Below are positions 8,318 through 15,267 of a DNA stretch of 64,000 bases, in pieces. Numbering within the stretch: position 1 is the stretch's first letter; each line of letters starts with the position of its first letter. Position numbers and translations under genes: made by a program. This DNA is from Candidatus Pantoea deserta. Lineage in GTDB: Bacteria; Pseudomonadota; Gammaproteobacteria; Enterobacterales; Enterobacteriaceae. The DNA is taken from assembly GCF_003813865.1 (NCBI RefSeq), contig NZ_RMVG01000006.1, positions 62,001-126,000 on the forward strand. The letters run 5' to 3'. The notes under the pieces were generated by a model that searched no databases, was not told the DNA's origin, and worked only from the letters and a program-made list of their open reading frames with translations.

Positions 8318-9007
8318 ATGCGTAAAGTTTTACTGTCTTCTGCAATTATAATGGCAATGGGTTCTGTTAGTTTTGCCGGCCATGCAGCTGAATCTGCCAC
8401 GCTGTCAGTGACAGGGGTTATCTCGCCTGCCGCCTGCGACGTCGAGCTGAGTTCGGCCTCTGTCGATTATGGTACGGTTCAGGCGTCCACGCTGACCAGT
8501 ACGATGAATCAACTTGAAGCCCCTACGGTTACGGTGTCTGTCGCCTGCGATGCAGCAACAGCGGTTGCTGTACAGACGGTCGATAACCGCTCTAATAGCG
8601 CCATGACCCTGTCAGAAATCGAAAGCAATCTTGGCGTAACCTTTCCTCAATTAATCGATACCAACGTTTTTGGTCTGGGAAATGACAGCGCGGGTAATAA
8701 AGTCGGCGCGTTGATGCTGGCGATTAGCGATGCCACGCTAAACGGTACGGCAGGTAGTAATCTGCTTTCCAGTAGCGATAAATTAACCTGGTCGACGAAA
8801 ACTATTTCCCCGACGGCCTCTTATGTGCTGACAAAAAATGGTTACTTTGCATTGGGAAACTCGGCTGACTCAGTAACGCCAGCTGTCGTCACGAATGCCA
8901 GCTATACGATCAAAAGTAATGTTTTATTGAAAAGATCGGATAAATATCCGAGTGGCGAGCAGGTTAATATTGATGGTAACGTGACGTTTTCCGTGGTTTA
9001 TCTGTAA
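8318..9007 (+). CDS. Fimbrial major subunit, DUF1120 family (copy 1)
   Basis: A 229-residue secreted protein with signal peptide MRKVLLSSAIIMAMGSVSFAGHAA. The mature part has the DUF1120 pattern: an N-terminal TLSVTGVISPAACDVELS with the first disulfide cysteine, VSVACDAATAVAVQTVDNR with the second, FGLGNDSAGNKVGALMLAI in the middle, and a C-terminal strand VNIDGNVTFSVVYL ending in the Tyr-Leu typical of donor-strand subunits. The ATG at 8318 is chosen because AGGTGG lies 10 bases upstream and the second copy starts at the same place. First gene of a subunit, chaperone, usher, minor-subunit operon. DUF1120 subunits are, as I recall, typical of the beta clade of chaperone-usher fimbriae. Confidence 0.85.
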   Translation: MRKVLLSSAIIMAMGSVSFAGHAAESATLSVTGVISPAACDVELSSASVDYGTVQASTLTSTMNQLEAPTVTVSVACDAATAVAVQTVDNRSNSAMTLSEIESNLGVTFPQLIDTNVFGLGNDSAGNKVGALMLAISDATLNGTAGSNLLSSSDKLTWSTKTISPTASYVLTKNGYFALGNSADSVTPAVVTNASYTIKSNVLLKRSDKYPSGEQVNIDGNVTFSVVYL

Positions 9008-9022
9008 TTCCTGACATCTCTG

Positions 9023-9044
9023 GCGAAGGCGAAGATGCCTTCGC
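9023..9044 (+). terminator. Intercistronic hairpin between fimbrial subunit and chaperone genes (copy 1)
   Basis: GCGAAGGC and GCCTTCGC form a perfect 8-bp stem with a 6-base loop, followed by TATTTT. Placed after the major-subunit gene, it probably stops part of the transcripts or protects the subunit mRNA, giving more subunit than chaperone and usher. It is conserved at the same place in the second operon. Confidence 0.7.
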
Positions 9045-9061
9045 TATTTTAAAAATATGTT

Positions 9062-9751
9062 ATGAAAAAGTTAGCCAGATTGACGTTTGCGAGCGTCCTG
9101 CTCTCTTTTTTCTCCTCAGCCGCGCTGGCGGCAGGAGTAAAGCCTGAGTCGTCTGTACTCTTCCTCGATGATGATCATCGGGAAGCCACTATTAACATCG
9201 AAAATACTGACAGTAATAGCGTGCTGCTACATAGTACCCTGCAAACCATTCCGGAGGAGCCTGATAATAAACTTATTATCACGCCACAGCTGGCACGGAT
9301 TGAGGCGGGGAAAAAACAACAGATACGCGTGGTGTTAAAAGAAGGGGTGAATTTAACGCATCAAACGATGCAGCGCATAAATTTTGTTTCTGTCCCTCCC
9401 GATGATGGCAAGAAGAATCGTGCTCGCGTGCTGATTGGTCAAAATATTCCCGTGATCCTTTCTCCCGCGAATTTACCGGAGAATATTGCCCCCTGGCGAG
9501 GGATTAAGGCTCAGTGCGCCGGAAAGTTTCTTAGCGTAAGCAACCCGACTAACTATGTTGTGCGATTAACCACGCAGCTCGATGTGTTACCGGAGGATAA
9601 AAAACTTATCCTGCCAAAAACCTATATTTTGCCGCAGGAAAACCTTCAGCTTCCGCTGCCGCAAGGCACTGTCTGTGGCGGCAAATCTGTTCGTCTGCAT
9701 CCGGTTACGCGCTTTGGCATTTTAACCACGCCTTATGAGGTGAAGCTTTAA
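9062..9751 (+). CDS. Periplasmic fimbrial chaperone (copy 1)
   Basis: A 229-residue PapD/FimC-type chaperone with signal peptide MKKLARLTFASVLLSFFSSAALAA. The N-terminal immunoglobulin domain carries VLFLDDDHREATINIENTDSNSVLLHSTLQTIPE and the edge strand RIEAGKKQQIRVVLKEGV, where the basic residues anchor a subunit's C-terminus. The second domain ends HPVTRFGILTTPYEVKL. It holds subunits in a folded, polymerisation-ready state in the periplasm and hands them to the usher encoded 20 bp downstream. Roughly four in five residues agree by eye with the second copy at 14558. Confidence 0.92.
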   Translation: MKKLARLTFASVLLSFFSSAALAAGVKPESSVLFLDDDHREATINIENTDSNSVLLHSTLQTIPEEPDNKLIITPQLARIEAGKKQQIRVVLKEGVNLTHQTMQRINFVSVPPDDGKKNRARVLIGQNIPVILSPANLPENIAPWRGIKAQCAGKFLSVSNPTNYVVRLTTQLDVLPEDKKLILPKTYILPQENLQLPLPQGTVCGGKSVRLHPVTRFGILTTPYEVKL

Positions 9752-9771
9752 TTCAGGTTGTTGCTGGGATC

Positions 9772-12132
9772 ATGAAAAAAATAGTTTTTTTCAGTATCTT
9801 TTTTTGCGCTACCACGCTGGCGGAGCAGGAAATATTTGACCAGGAAATGCTGAAGGAGCTGGGCTATGACGCCAGTACATCTCAGCTATTAAGTGCGGGC
9901 GCGCATTTTCTTCCCGGCGACCATCCGACCAATATTATTATTAATAATCAGAATAAAGGGATTGAAATTATTACCTTTGACAGCGCAGGTCAGCCGTGCT
10001 GGACCGAGTCGCTGCTCAATCACCTGGGTATTGATCCGCGCCAGTTCGATAATAGCGTTCCGGCCTGTCTGAAGCCTATAGCGGAGAGCACTATCCGTAT
10101 TAATCAACAGGTCGAGCGTAGTCTCCTTGAATTACAGATTTCACCTGACGCATTGCTTAACACCGTTCAGTATGTGACCGGAGGCGAAGCGCTGATGTTC
10201 AATTATGATGCCAGACGCTATCAGTATCAGCCTCGTTCAGCGAAAAGTTATTATTCGCAAACCCTGACGTCCGAAATCGGGGCGAACGTTGAGCAGTGGA
10301 TATTTCGCAGCGGACAAAGCTATTCCAGCTTCGACGGCCAGAGTAACTTCACACGGCTTTACAGCTATGCGCAGCGTTCCTTGCCAGGCTGGGCATCAGT
10401 GCTACAGCTAGGTGAAATTACCTCAGCCGATCCCCTCTTTCCCGGTATCATGCTAACCGGTGCGCAGATTACGCCTGAAGGCGAATCCCTGACCCGCGGC
10501 CTGAATCAGGTTATGCTGGATGTTCTCGTCGCGCAGGCGGGAACTGTCGAGGTCTGGCAGAATAACGTCTTACTGAAAACCTTCCCCGCCGACGCTGGCG
10601 TCAACACGCTTACCGGCATTCCTGCTCTCAACCAGCAGGATGCCTTTTTGATTATCAGCCATGATGCGAGCGGCGGACGCCAGCAGCAAACAATTCCCTT
10701 TATCCAGGCCAGGCCTGTTGTCAGTCTGATGGAAACCGGCACCGCGCTGGCGGCAGGACGTCTTCGCCTGGCGCAGGATAAGTTTCCGCTTGTTACGGGT
10801 TCAACCGGGATATTTCACAATACGACGATGGCGTTAGCCCTTGGCGCGCTTGCCAGCGAGGATTATCAGGCGGGAGCCTGGCGCGCCAGCTTTCGTCTGA
10901 CCGAACGCCTGCTGGCGACGCTGTCGCAGACCTTTTCCTTTGCCCGCAAACCCACGTCGAACAGTGGCACGACGCAGGGGGCGTACCAGCAGGCAGCCGT
11001 CAGCCTTCCCGTCACGCAGCGACTGTCGCTCTCAGCCTCCGCCAACTTTCGCAGCCGTGGCTATGTTGATACCAACAGCGCCTGGTCATCAAAGAGTGCC
11101 GCCAGCGATACGGGACAGATTAAATCTCAATATGCGTCCGGTTTTAGTTACAGCCACCCGACCCTGGGCGTTATCACCTTTTCGGGCAGTCTGTCGCACT
11201 CCTGGAAAGGTGAAAGCGCGCTGGGCTACACATTAGGCTGGGGGCGCGCCTTTGGCCGCGTTAACGTCAACACCGGATTTCAGAAGAACCGGCTGTCTGG
11301 CGATCTGCGCCACCAGGATAGCCGTTATGCTTACCTCAACCTCTCAGTGCCTTTAGGACATAACCGTAATCTGCGTAGCTGGATTAATAAAAACAACCGC
11401 GAAATGCGCTTTGGGGCGGGCTACGATCAACAGGTAAACGACAGGCTGGCGTGGAGCCTGCTGAGCGAGAAAAGTCAGCGTGAAGCGGTTTCGCTGGCGA
11501 CCTCTGCAACCTGGACAAATACCTATACCCAGTTAAGCGGCGGTTTCTCCCGCAGCGAAAATATGACCAACTACAACGCTGGCGCGCGAGGAGGCACTGT
11601 CTGGCATAGTGAGGGGCTGACTTTTACGCCGCATAGCATCGGCGATACCGTTGGCATCATTTCCTTAAACCGCGATCAGTCGAATGTGGCCATTCGCACG
11701 CCAGGCGGCGTAGTCTGGAGCGATGGCAGCGGACATGCTGTCACCTCCTGGACGGCATGGCAGAAAAATACCGTGCAAGTTGACCAGCACAGCCTGCCCA
11801 AAAGCGTGCAGATCCCCGGCGGCATTATTGATATCACGCCTTACCGTGGCTCAGTTGTGCCGGTGGTGATGCCGGCGTTTAACGTGCGCCGCGCGCTGCT
11901 GACCTTTCAGCCGAGCGAGCAACCTGCGCCGGGCAGCCCGGTGAAAACCGCCAGCGGTACACTGGTCGCTTTTGTTAATGAAGATGGCACCCTGTTTGTT
12001 GACGATCTGCCCGAAGGCGCGCTTATCAGTCAACTGCCGGACGGCTCGCAATGCTCAATTACGCTCCTTACGCCCTGGGTAAATACGCCAGACGCGCTAT
12101 ATGCCTCATTACCCGCGAGATGTGTATTGTGA
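9772..12132 (+). CDS. Outer-membrane fimbrial usher (copy 1)
   Basis: A 786-residue protein with a short signal peptide (MKKIVFFSIFFCATTLA) and an N-terminal domain (FDQEMLKELGYDASTSQLLSAGAHFLPGDHPTNIIINNQ). The middle is rich in alternating beta strands as expected for the 24-stranded barrel, and the C-terminal domain ends with a cysteine pair (SQCSITLLTPW...SLPARCVL). It is shorter than FimD/PapC ushers and lacks their usual N-terminal sequence, fitting the DUF1120-linked group. It forms the secretion pore and assembly platform for this pilus. The reading frame overlaps the next gene by 13 bp. Confidence 0.88.
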   Translation: MKKIVFFSIFFCATTLAEQEIFDQEMLKELGYDASTSQLLSAGAHFLPGDHPTNIIINNQNKGIEIITFDSAGQPCWTESLLNHLGIDPRQFDNSVPACLKPIAESTIRINQQVERSLLELQISPDALLNTVQYVTGGEALMFNYDARRYQYQPRSAKSYYSQTLTSEIGANVEQWIFRSGQSYSSFDGQSNFTRLYSYAQRSLPGWASVLQLGEITSADPLFPGIMLTGAQITPEGESLTRGLNQVMLDVLVAQAGTVEVWQNNVLLKTFPADAGVNTLTGIPALNQQDAFLIISHDASGGRQQQTIPFIQARPVVSLMETGTALAAGRLRLAQDKFPLVTGSTGIFHNTTMALALGALASEDYQAGAWRASFRLTERLLATLSQTFSFARKPTSNSGTTQGAYQQAAVSLPVTQRLSLSASANFRSRGYVDTNSAWSSKSAASDTGQIKSQYASGFSYSHPTLGVITFSGSLSHSWKGESALGYTLGWGRAFGRVNVNTGFQKNRLSGDLRHQDSRYAYLNLSVPLGHNRNLRSWINKNNREMRFGAGYDQQVNDRLAWSLLSEKSQREAVSLATSATWTNTYTQLSGGFSRSENMTNYNAGARGGTVWHSEGLTFTPHSIGDTVGIISLNRDQSNVAIRTPGGVVWSDGSGHAVTSWTAWQKNTVQVDQHSLPKSVQIPGGIIDITPYRGSVVPVVMPAFNVRRALLTFQPSEQPAPGSPVKTASGTLVAFVNEDGTLFVDDLPEGALISQLPDGSQCSITLLTPWVNTPDALYASLPARCVL

Positions 12133-12680
12133 AAACCTTATTGCTTTCAGCGCTGGCCTTTACTACCGGGCTGTGGGTCGCTACCGCGACTCGTGCCGAA
12201 TGCCAGATTCAGCTCAGTGAAGCCCAGATTGATTATGCGCCCCTGACCAGGGGCGAACTCCTTTCCTTTCCGGGCAATACGCTCACCTCCAGCGAGCTAC
12301 GGATTGGCGAGGCGCGCGATCTCAATATGACGCTCGTCTGCGATCGTCCTACCCTAATGGCGCTGGGGTTTAGCGGAACGGCCAGAGACGGAGAAAGTTA
12401 CCGTTTTGGCGCTGATGGACGGGCGATGCTGAGGCTGCATGATGTGTTTATCGATAATCAGCCCGTCATTATCGACAGCGCAGGTCAGCGCGGGGTTGCA
12501 ATGGCGTTTACGCCTGGTCGTTCCCTGCGTTTCTGGCAACAGGAGAGGCTGGCAACGGGAATGATACTGCGTGGGAAAATCACTGTTACCGCCTGGGTGC
12601 CTGCTGAATCCTCAAAGGGAAACGAACGTAAGAGCTGGGAACTCACTGGCGCATTTTTTACCGGCGGCACGCTGAACTGA
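12120..12680 (+). CDS. Minor fimbrial subunit / tip protein (copy 1)
   Basis: A 186-residue secreted protein (signal peptide ending ATATRA before ECQIQLSEAQIDYAPLTRGELL). It overlaps the usher stop; the ATG at 12120 and a GTG at 12129 are both possible and both keep the signal peptide. The fold looks like a two-strand-edged fimbrial subunit with VLVCDRPT and a C-terminal WELTGAFFTGG strand. As last gene after the usher it is probably a tip or anchor subunit. Compared with copy 2, two cysteines are replaced (GELLSF and LRIGEA against GELLSC and LRLCDT), so one disulfide seems to have been lost. Confidence 0.75.
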   Translation: MCIVKTLLLSALAFTTGLWVATATRAECQIQLSEAQIDYAPLTRGELLSFPGNTLTSSELRIGEARDLNMTLVCDRPTLMALGFSGTARDGESYRFGADGRAMLRLHDVFIDNQPVIIDSAGQRGVAMAFTPGRSLRFWQQERLATGMILRGKITVTAWVPAESSKGNERKSWELTGAFFTGGTLN

Positions 12681-12702
12681 CGGCGCAGCAGAAAGCCCGG
12701 CG

Positions 12703-13187
12703 CTACACATACCCCATCATTTTCAACATCGACTGCGGCTGATGCATCGCCTCAGCGCGATGGGTGACGCCCAGCTTCTGATAGAGGTTGCGAATATGGG
12801 TTTTGAGGGTGGTTATCGCCACGTCGAACTCGCCGGCAATCTGGTCATTACTGTAGCCGGAGTAGATCAGACCGAGCACCTGCCATTCGCGCTGCGTCAG
12901 GGGATTGGTGCGGAGCAGTTCCGGCACAGCCGGATGAGTGAGCAAGCGGCTGATAAAGCCTTCGTCGAACCGGGCGAATCTATGGCGATGGTATGTGGTG
13001 ATTTCATTGAGAATGCGACGCGTACGGTGGCTGGCCAGTTCTTCCAGCACCACTTCCGCCTGGCTGAGATCGCCCTGTAGGATCTGGGCGCGCGCGATGT
13101 TGCGCTACTGCCCCTGTAAGAAGTGATTATTGGCAAAGGCGGGTATTTCGGTATGCCGCATCCAGCGTTTTCCAGCCGATTAAACGT
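12703..13187 (-). pseudogene. malT 3' fragment left by tandem duplication
   Basis: The sequence matches the end of malT at 18188-18990. It keeps the full LuxR-type helix-turn-helix ([54 protein letters not shown]...MLKMMGYV) but has two internal deletions. One removes about 228 bp between two copies of CAGCTCTTCCAGC (18521 and 18749 in intact malT); the other joins sequence corresponding to 18878 to that near 18977. It ends at a junction with a permease fragment at about 13187. An open frame from 13053 to 12703 could still encode a 116-residue protein with only the DNA-binding domain. Confidence 0.85.
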
Positions 13188-13308
13188 GACGTGGATTATT
13201 AGCTGGTTTCCTGCTGCGCTGTTGTGGCTGGGATGCTTATGCGGGGATCGCCGCGGGAGCCTGACTGCAATTCGGCACTACACATCCGGTGAGTGCAAAG
13301 AAGCCTGA
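13188..13308 (+). pseudogene. Permease 3' fragment left by tandem duplication
   Basis: In frame, WIISWFPAALLWLGCLCGDRRGSLTAIRHYTSGECKEA matches the end of the NCS1 permease (WIIGWFATALLWLGCSRWDRRGALSATRYPHLVKQSDA). Only the last 40 codons are present, joined directly to the malT fragment. The permease terminator hairpin follows, as it does after the intact gene. Confidence 0.88.
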
Positions 13309-13330
13309 TTAATCAGCAAATGATTCCCAT

Positions 13331-13359
13331 TCAGGAGCGGCATTCCTCGCCGCTCCTGA
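13331..13359 (+). terminator. Duplicated permease terminator hairpin
   Basis: TCAGGAGCGG and CCGCTCCTGA pair over 10 bp around a 9-base loop, matching the hairpin at 7837-7865. Confidence 0.65.
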
Positions 13360-13813
13360 ACCTGAGAAAGATAAAAGTTAAACAGTAAATAAAAGCACAC
13401 CGAAAAGTCGGTATGGATAGCCATGAATTCATTCTATTTTAATAATCGATGTTTTTATTTTGTAGGCTTCCTCACTCTTTACTCTCACGGTATATAAAGA
13501 CTTTTCTTGAGGATCTCTCGCTTATCTCAGTATGATTTAACAAAAAATTTCTACGCATTTTTAAATGAGGATTTTTTTGCGCCTTTCAGAAATGGTGGGC
13601 TGGAAAACACATGTTATTATCCTTTCACGGTCAGGGTTACACGTTCCAGTAATAAGATAGAGCAGCGTGCGATTCTCTGGATTAACGCCGAGACAGACAG
13701 CGCTGCCTTTATCCTGACTGTTAATGGATGAGAAAAATTAACTCTCTTTGCAAGCAGGAAAAATAATTTCTGCTGATTAATTAAAAGCCAATTCAATAAG
13801 GGAAGTGGATGCC
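13360..13813 (+). promoter_or_regulatory. AT-rich leader region of fimbrial operon 2
   Basis: About 454 bp upstream of the second major subunit. It holds an open frame of 74 codons at 13507-13731 that resembles nothing I know and has no counterpart in the first leader, so it is not called a gene. GGTATATAAAG at about 13488 could contribute to a promoter. Most of the sequence has diverged from the first operon's leader. Confidence 0.4.
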
Positions 13814-14503
13814 ATGAGTAAAATTTTATTATCTTCTGTGATCGCTATGACAATGGGTTCTGTGAGCGCTGCCGTTTATGCTGCCGATTCTGCAACGCTG
13901 TCGCTGACAGGTTCTATCTCCCCTTCATCCTGCGATGTTTCGCTGAGTGCCGAATCTATCGACTTCGGTAGAATCCCTGCGTCATCGCTGGACGAGGAGT
14001 TTAATGAAATGATGTCTGCCCCGTTTAATGTTTCTGTGACCTGTGATGCGGCGACGGCCGTGGCTGTTCAGGCTGTCGACAACCGTCTCAGCAGCGCCAT
14101 GAGCCCGGCAGAACTGGAGTCCAGCATGGGTGTAACCTTCCCTGCATTAACCGAAAAACACATTTTCGGGCTGGGGAATGACAGCGCAAATGAAAAAGTT
14201 GGCGCAATGGTAATGACCATCACGGAGGCAACCCTGGGCGGCGTAGCAAATAACAATGTGCTTTCCAGCAGCGATAAATCTGCATGGACGATGCACAGGG
14301 TTTCTTCCACATCGTCTTTTCCGCTGGCAAAAGACAGTTACTTTGCATTAGGCAAAACGGTGGAGTCAATCAGCCCGGCGCCGGTGACGAATTCTAACTA
14401 TACCCTCAAAAGCGGTGTCTTTTTGAAACGGGCGGGTAAATACCCAAGCGGCGAAGAGGTGAATGTTGACGGTAACGTAACCTTCTCCATTGTTTATCTG
14501 TAA
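13814..14503 (+). CDS. Fimbrial major subunit, DUF1120 family (copy 2)
   Basis: A 229-residue secreted subunit (signal peptide MSKILLSSVIAMTMGSVSAAVYAA), aligned along its whole length with copy 1 but clearly diverged, mainly in the middle third (for example MTITEATLGGVANNNVLSSSDKSAWTMHRVSSTSSF). The paired cysteines (SSCDVSLS, VTCDAATAVAVQAVDNR) and the C-terminal FSIVYL strand are kept. The ATG at 13814 is chosen because GGAAG precedes it at 8 bases and the equivalent codon starts copy 1. Surface divergence with a preserved core is what antigenic or receptor differentiation between two pili would look like. Confidence 0.85.
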   Translation: MSKILLSSVIAMTMGSVSAAVYAADSATLSLTGSISPSSCDVSLSAESIDFGRIPASSLDEEFNEMMSAPFNVSVTCDAATAVAVQAVDNRLSSAMSPAELESSMGVTFPALTEKHIFGLGNDSANEKVGAMVMTITEATLGGVANNNVLSSSDKSAWTMHRVSSTSSFPLAKDSYFALGKTVESISPAPVTNSNYTLKSGVFLKRAGKYPSGEEVNVDGNVTFSIVYL

Positions 14504-14517
14504 TGTCTAACTCCACT

Positions 14518-14541
14518 AGCGAAGGCGTTTACGCCTTCGCT
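14518..14541 (+). terminator. Intercistronic hairpin between fimbrial subunit and chaperone genes (copy 2)
   Basis: AGCGAAGGCG and CGCCTTCGCT form a perfect 10-bp stem with loop TTTA, followed by ATTTC. Same position and stem core as at 9023-9044, but a longer stem and a tighter loop, so probably more stable. Confidence 0.7.
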
Positions 14542-14557
14542 ATTTCAGAGGCCGGTT

Positions 14558-15247
14558 ATGAAAAAAACATGTCAATATGTGCTTGCGGGAGCTCTGCTTT
14601 CATCATCTGTATCTGCCGCGCTGGCGGCTGGAATAAAACCTGAGGCGTCCGTTCTGTTTCTGGATGAAACACACCGTGAAGCAACAATAAACGTTCAAAA
14701 TACGGACTCGAGTGCGGTACTGCTGCACAGTACGCTACAAACCATTCCTGAGGATCCTGAAAATAAACTGATTATTACGCCACAGCTTGCGCGCGTGGAG
14801 GCAGGAAAAAAACAGCAAATACGCGTAGTGTTAAAAGATGGTGTGAAATTGATTCATCAGACCATGCAGCGTATTAATTTTGTTTCCGTTCCGCCTGATG
14901 ATAATAAGAAAAATCGCACGCGTGTATTGATCGGCCAAAATATCCCGGTTATCCTTTCGCCAGCTGAGTTGCCGGTAAATATCGCGCCATGGAAGGATAT
15001 AAAAGCAGCATGCTCCGGGACGTTAATTAAAATTAGTAATCCTGGAAAATATGTTGTTCGCTTAACGACCCAGGTTGATTTGTTGCAAAGTAATAAAAAA
15101 ATAACCTTGCCTAAGACATATATTTTACCTGACGAAACGCTGTCGCTTTCACTGCCGAAAGGAACGGTCTGCAATAACAACTCTATTCGTCTACATCCTG
15201 TTACCCGATTTGGTATTTTAACGACACCTTATGAGGTGAAATTGTAA
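14558..15247 (+). CDS. Periplasmic fimbrial chaperone (copy 2)
   Basis: A 229-residue PapD-type chaperone, same length as copy 1. Signal peptide MKKTCQYVLAGALLSSSVSAALAA, then VLFLDETHREATINVQNTDSSAVLLHSTLQTIPEDPENKLIITPQLARVEAGKKQQIRVVLKDGV and the closing HPVTRFGILTTPYEVKL. The subunit-anchoring edge strand is almost unchanged from copy 1, so the two chaperones may be able to serve each other's subunits; that is inference. It lies between the copy 2 major subunit and the copy 2 usher. Confidence 0.92.
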   Translation: MKKTCQYVLAGALLSSSVSAALAAGIKPEASVLFLDETHREATINVQNTDSSAVLLHSTLQTIPEDPENKLIITPQLARVEAGKKQQIRVVLKDGVKLIHQTMQRINFVSVPPDDNKKNRTRVLIGQNIPVILSPAELPVNIAPWKDIKAACSGTLIKISNPGKYVVRLTTQVDLLQSNKKITLPKTYILPDETLSLSLPKGTVCNNNSIRLHPVTRFGILTTPYEVKL

Positions 15248-15267
15248 CTACATGTGCTGCTGGCTTA

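Noticed and set aside
12897-13136. 79-codon minus-strand frame beside the malT fragment
   Set aside because: It is the shifted-frame part of the malT remnant created by the 228-bp deletion, not a separate gene.
13507-13731. 74-codon frame in the leader of fimbrial operon 2
   Set aside because: No ribosome site, no family resemblance and no counterpart in the duplicated first leader.
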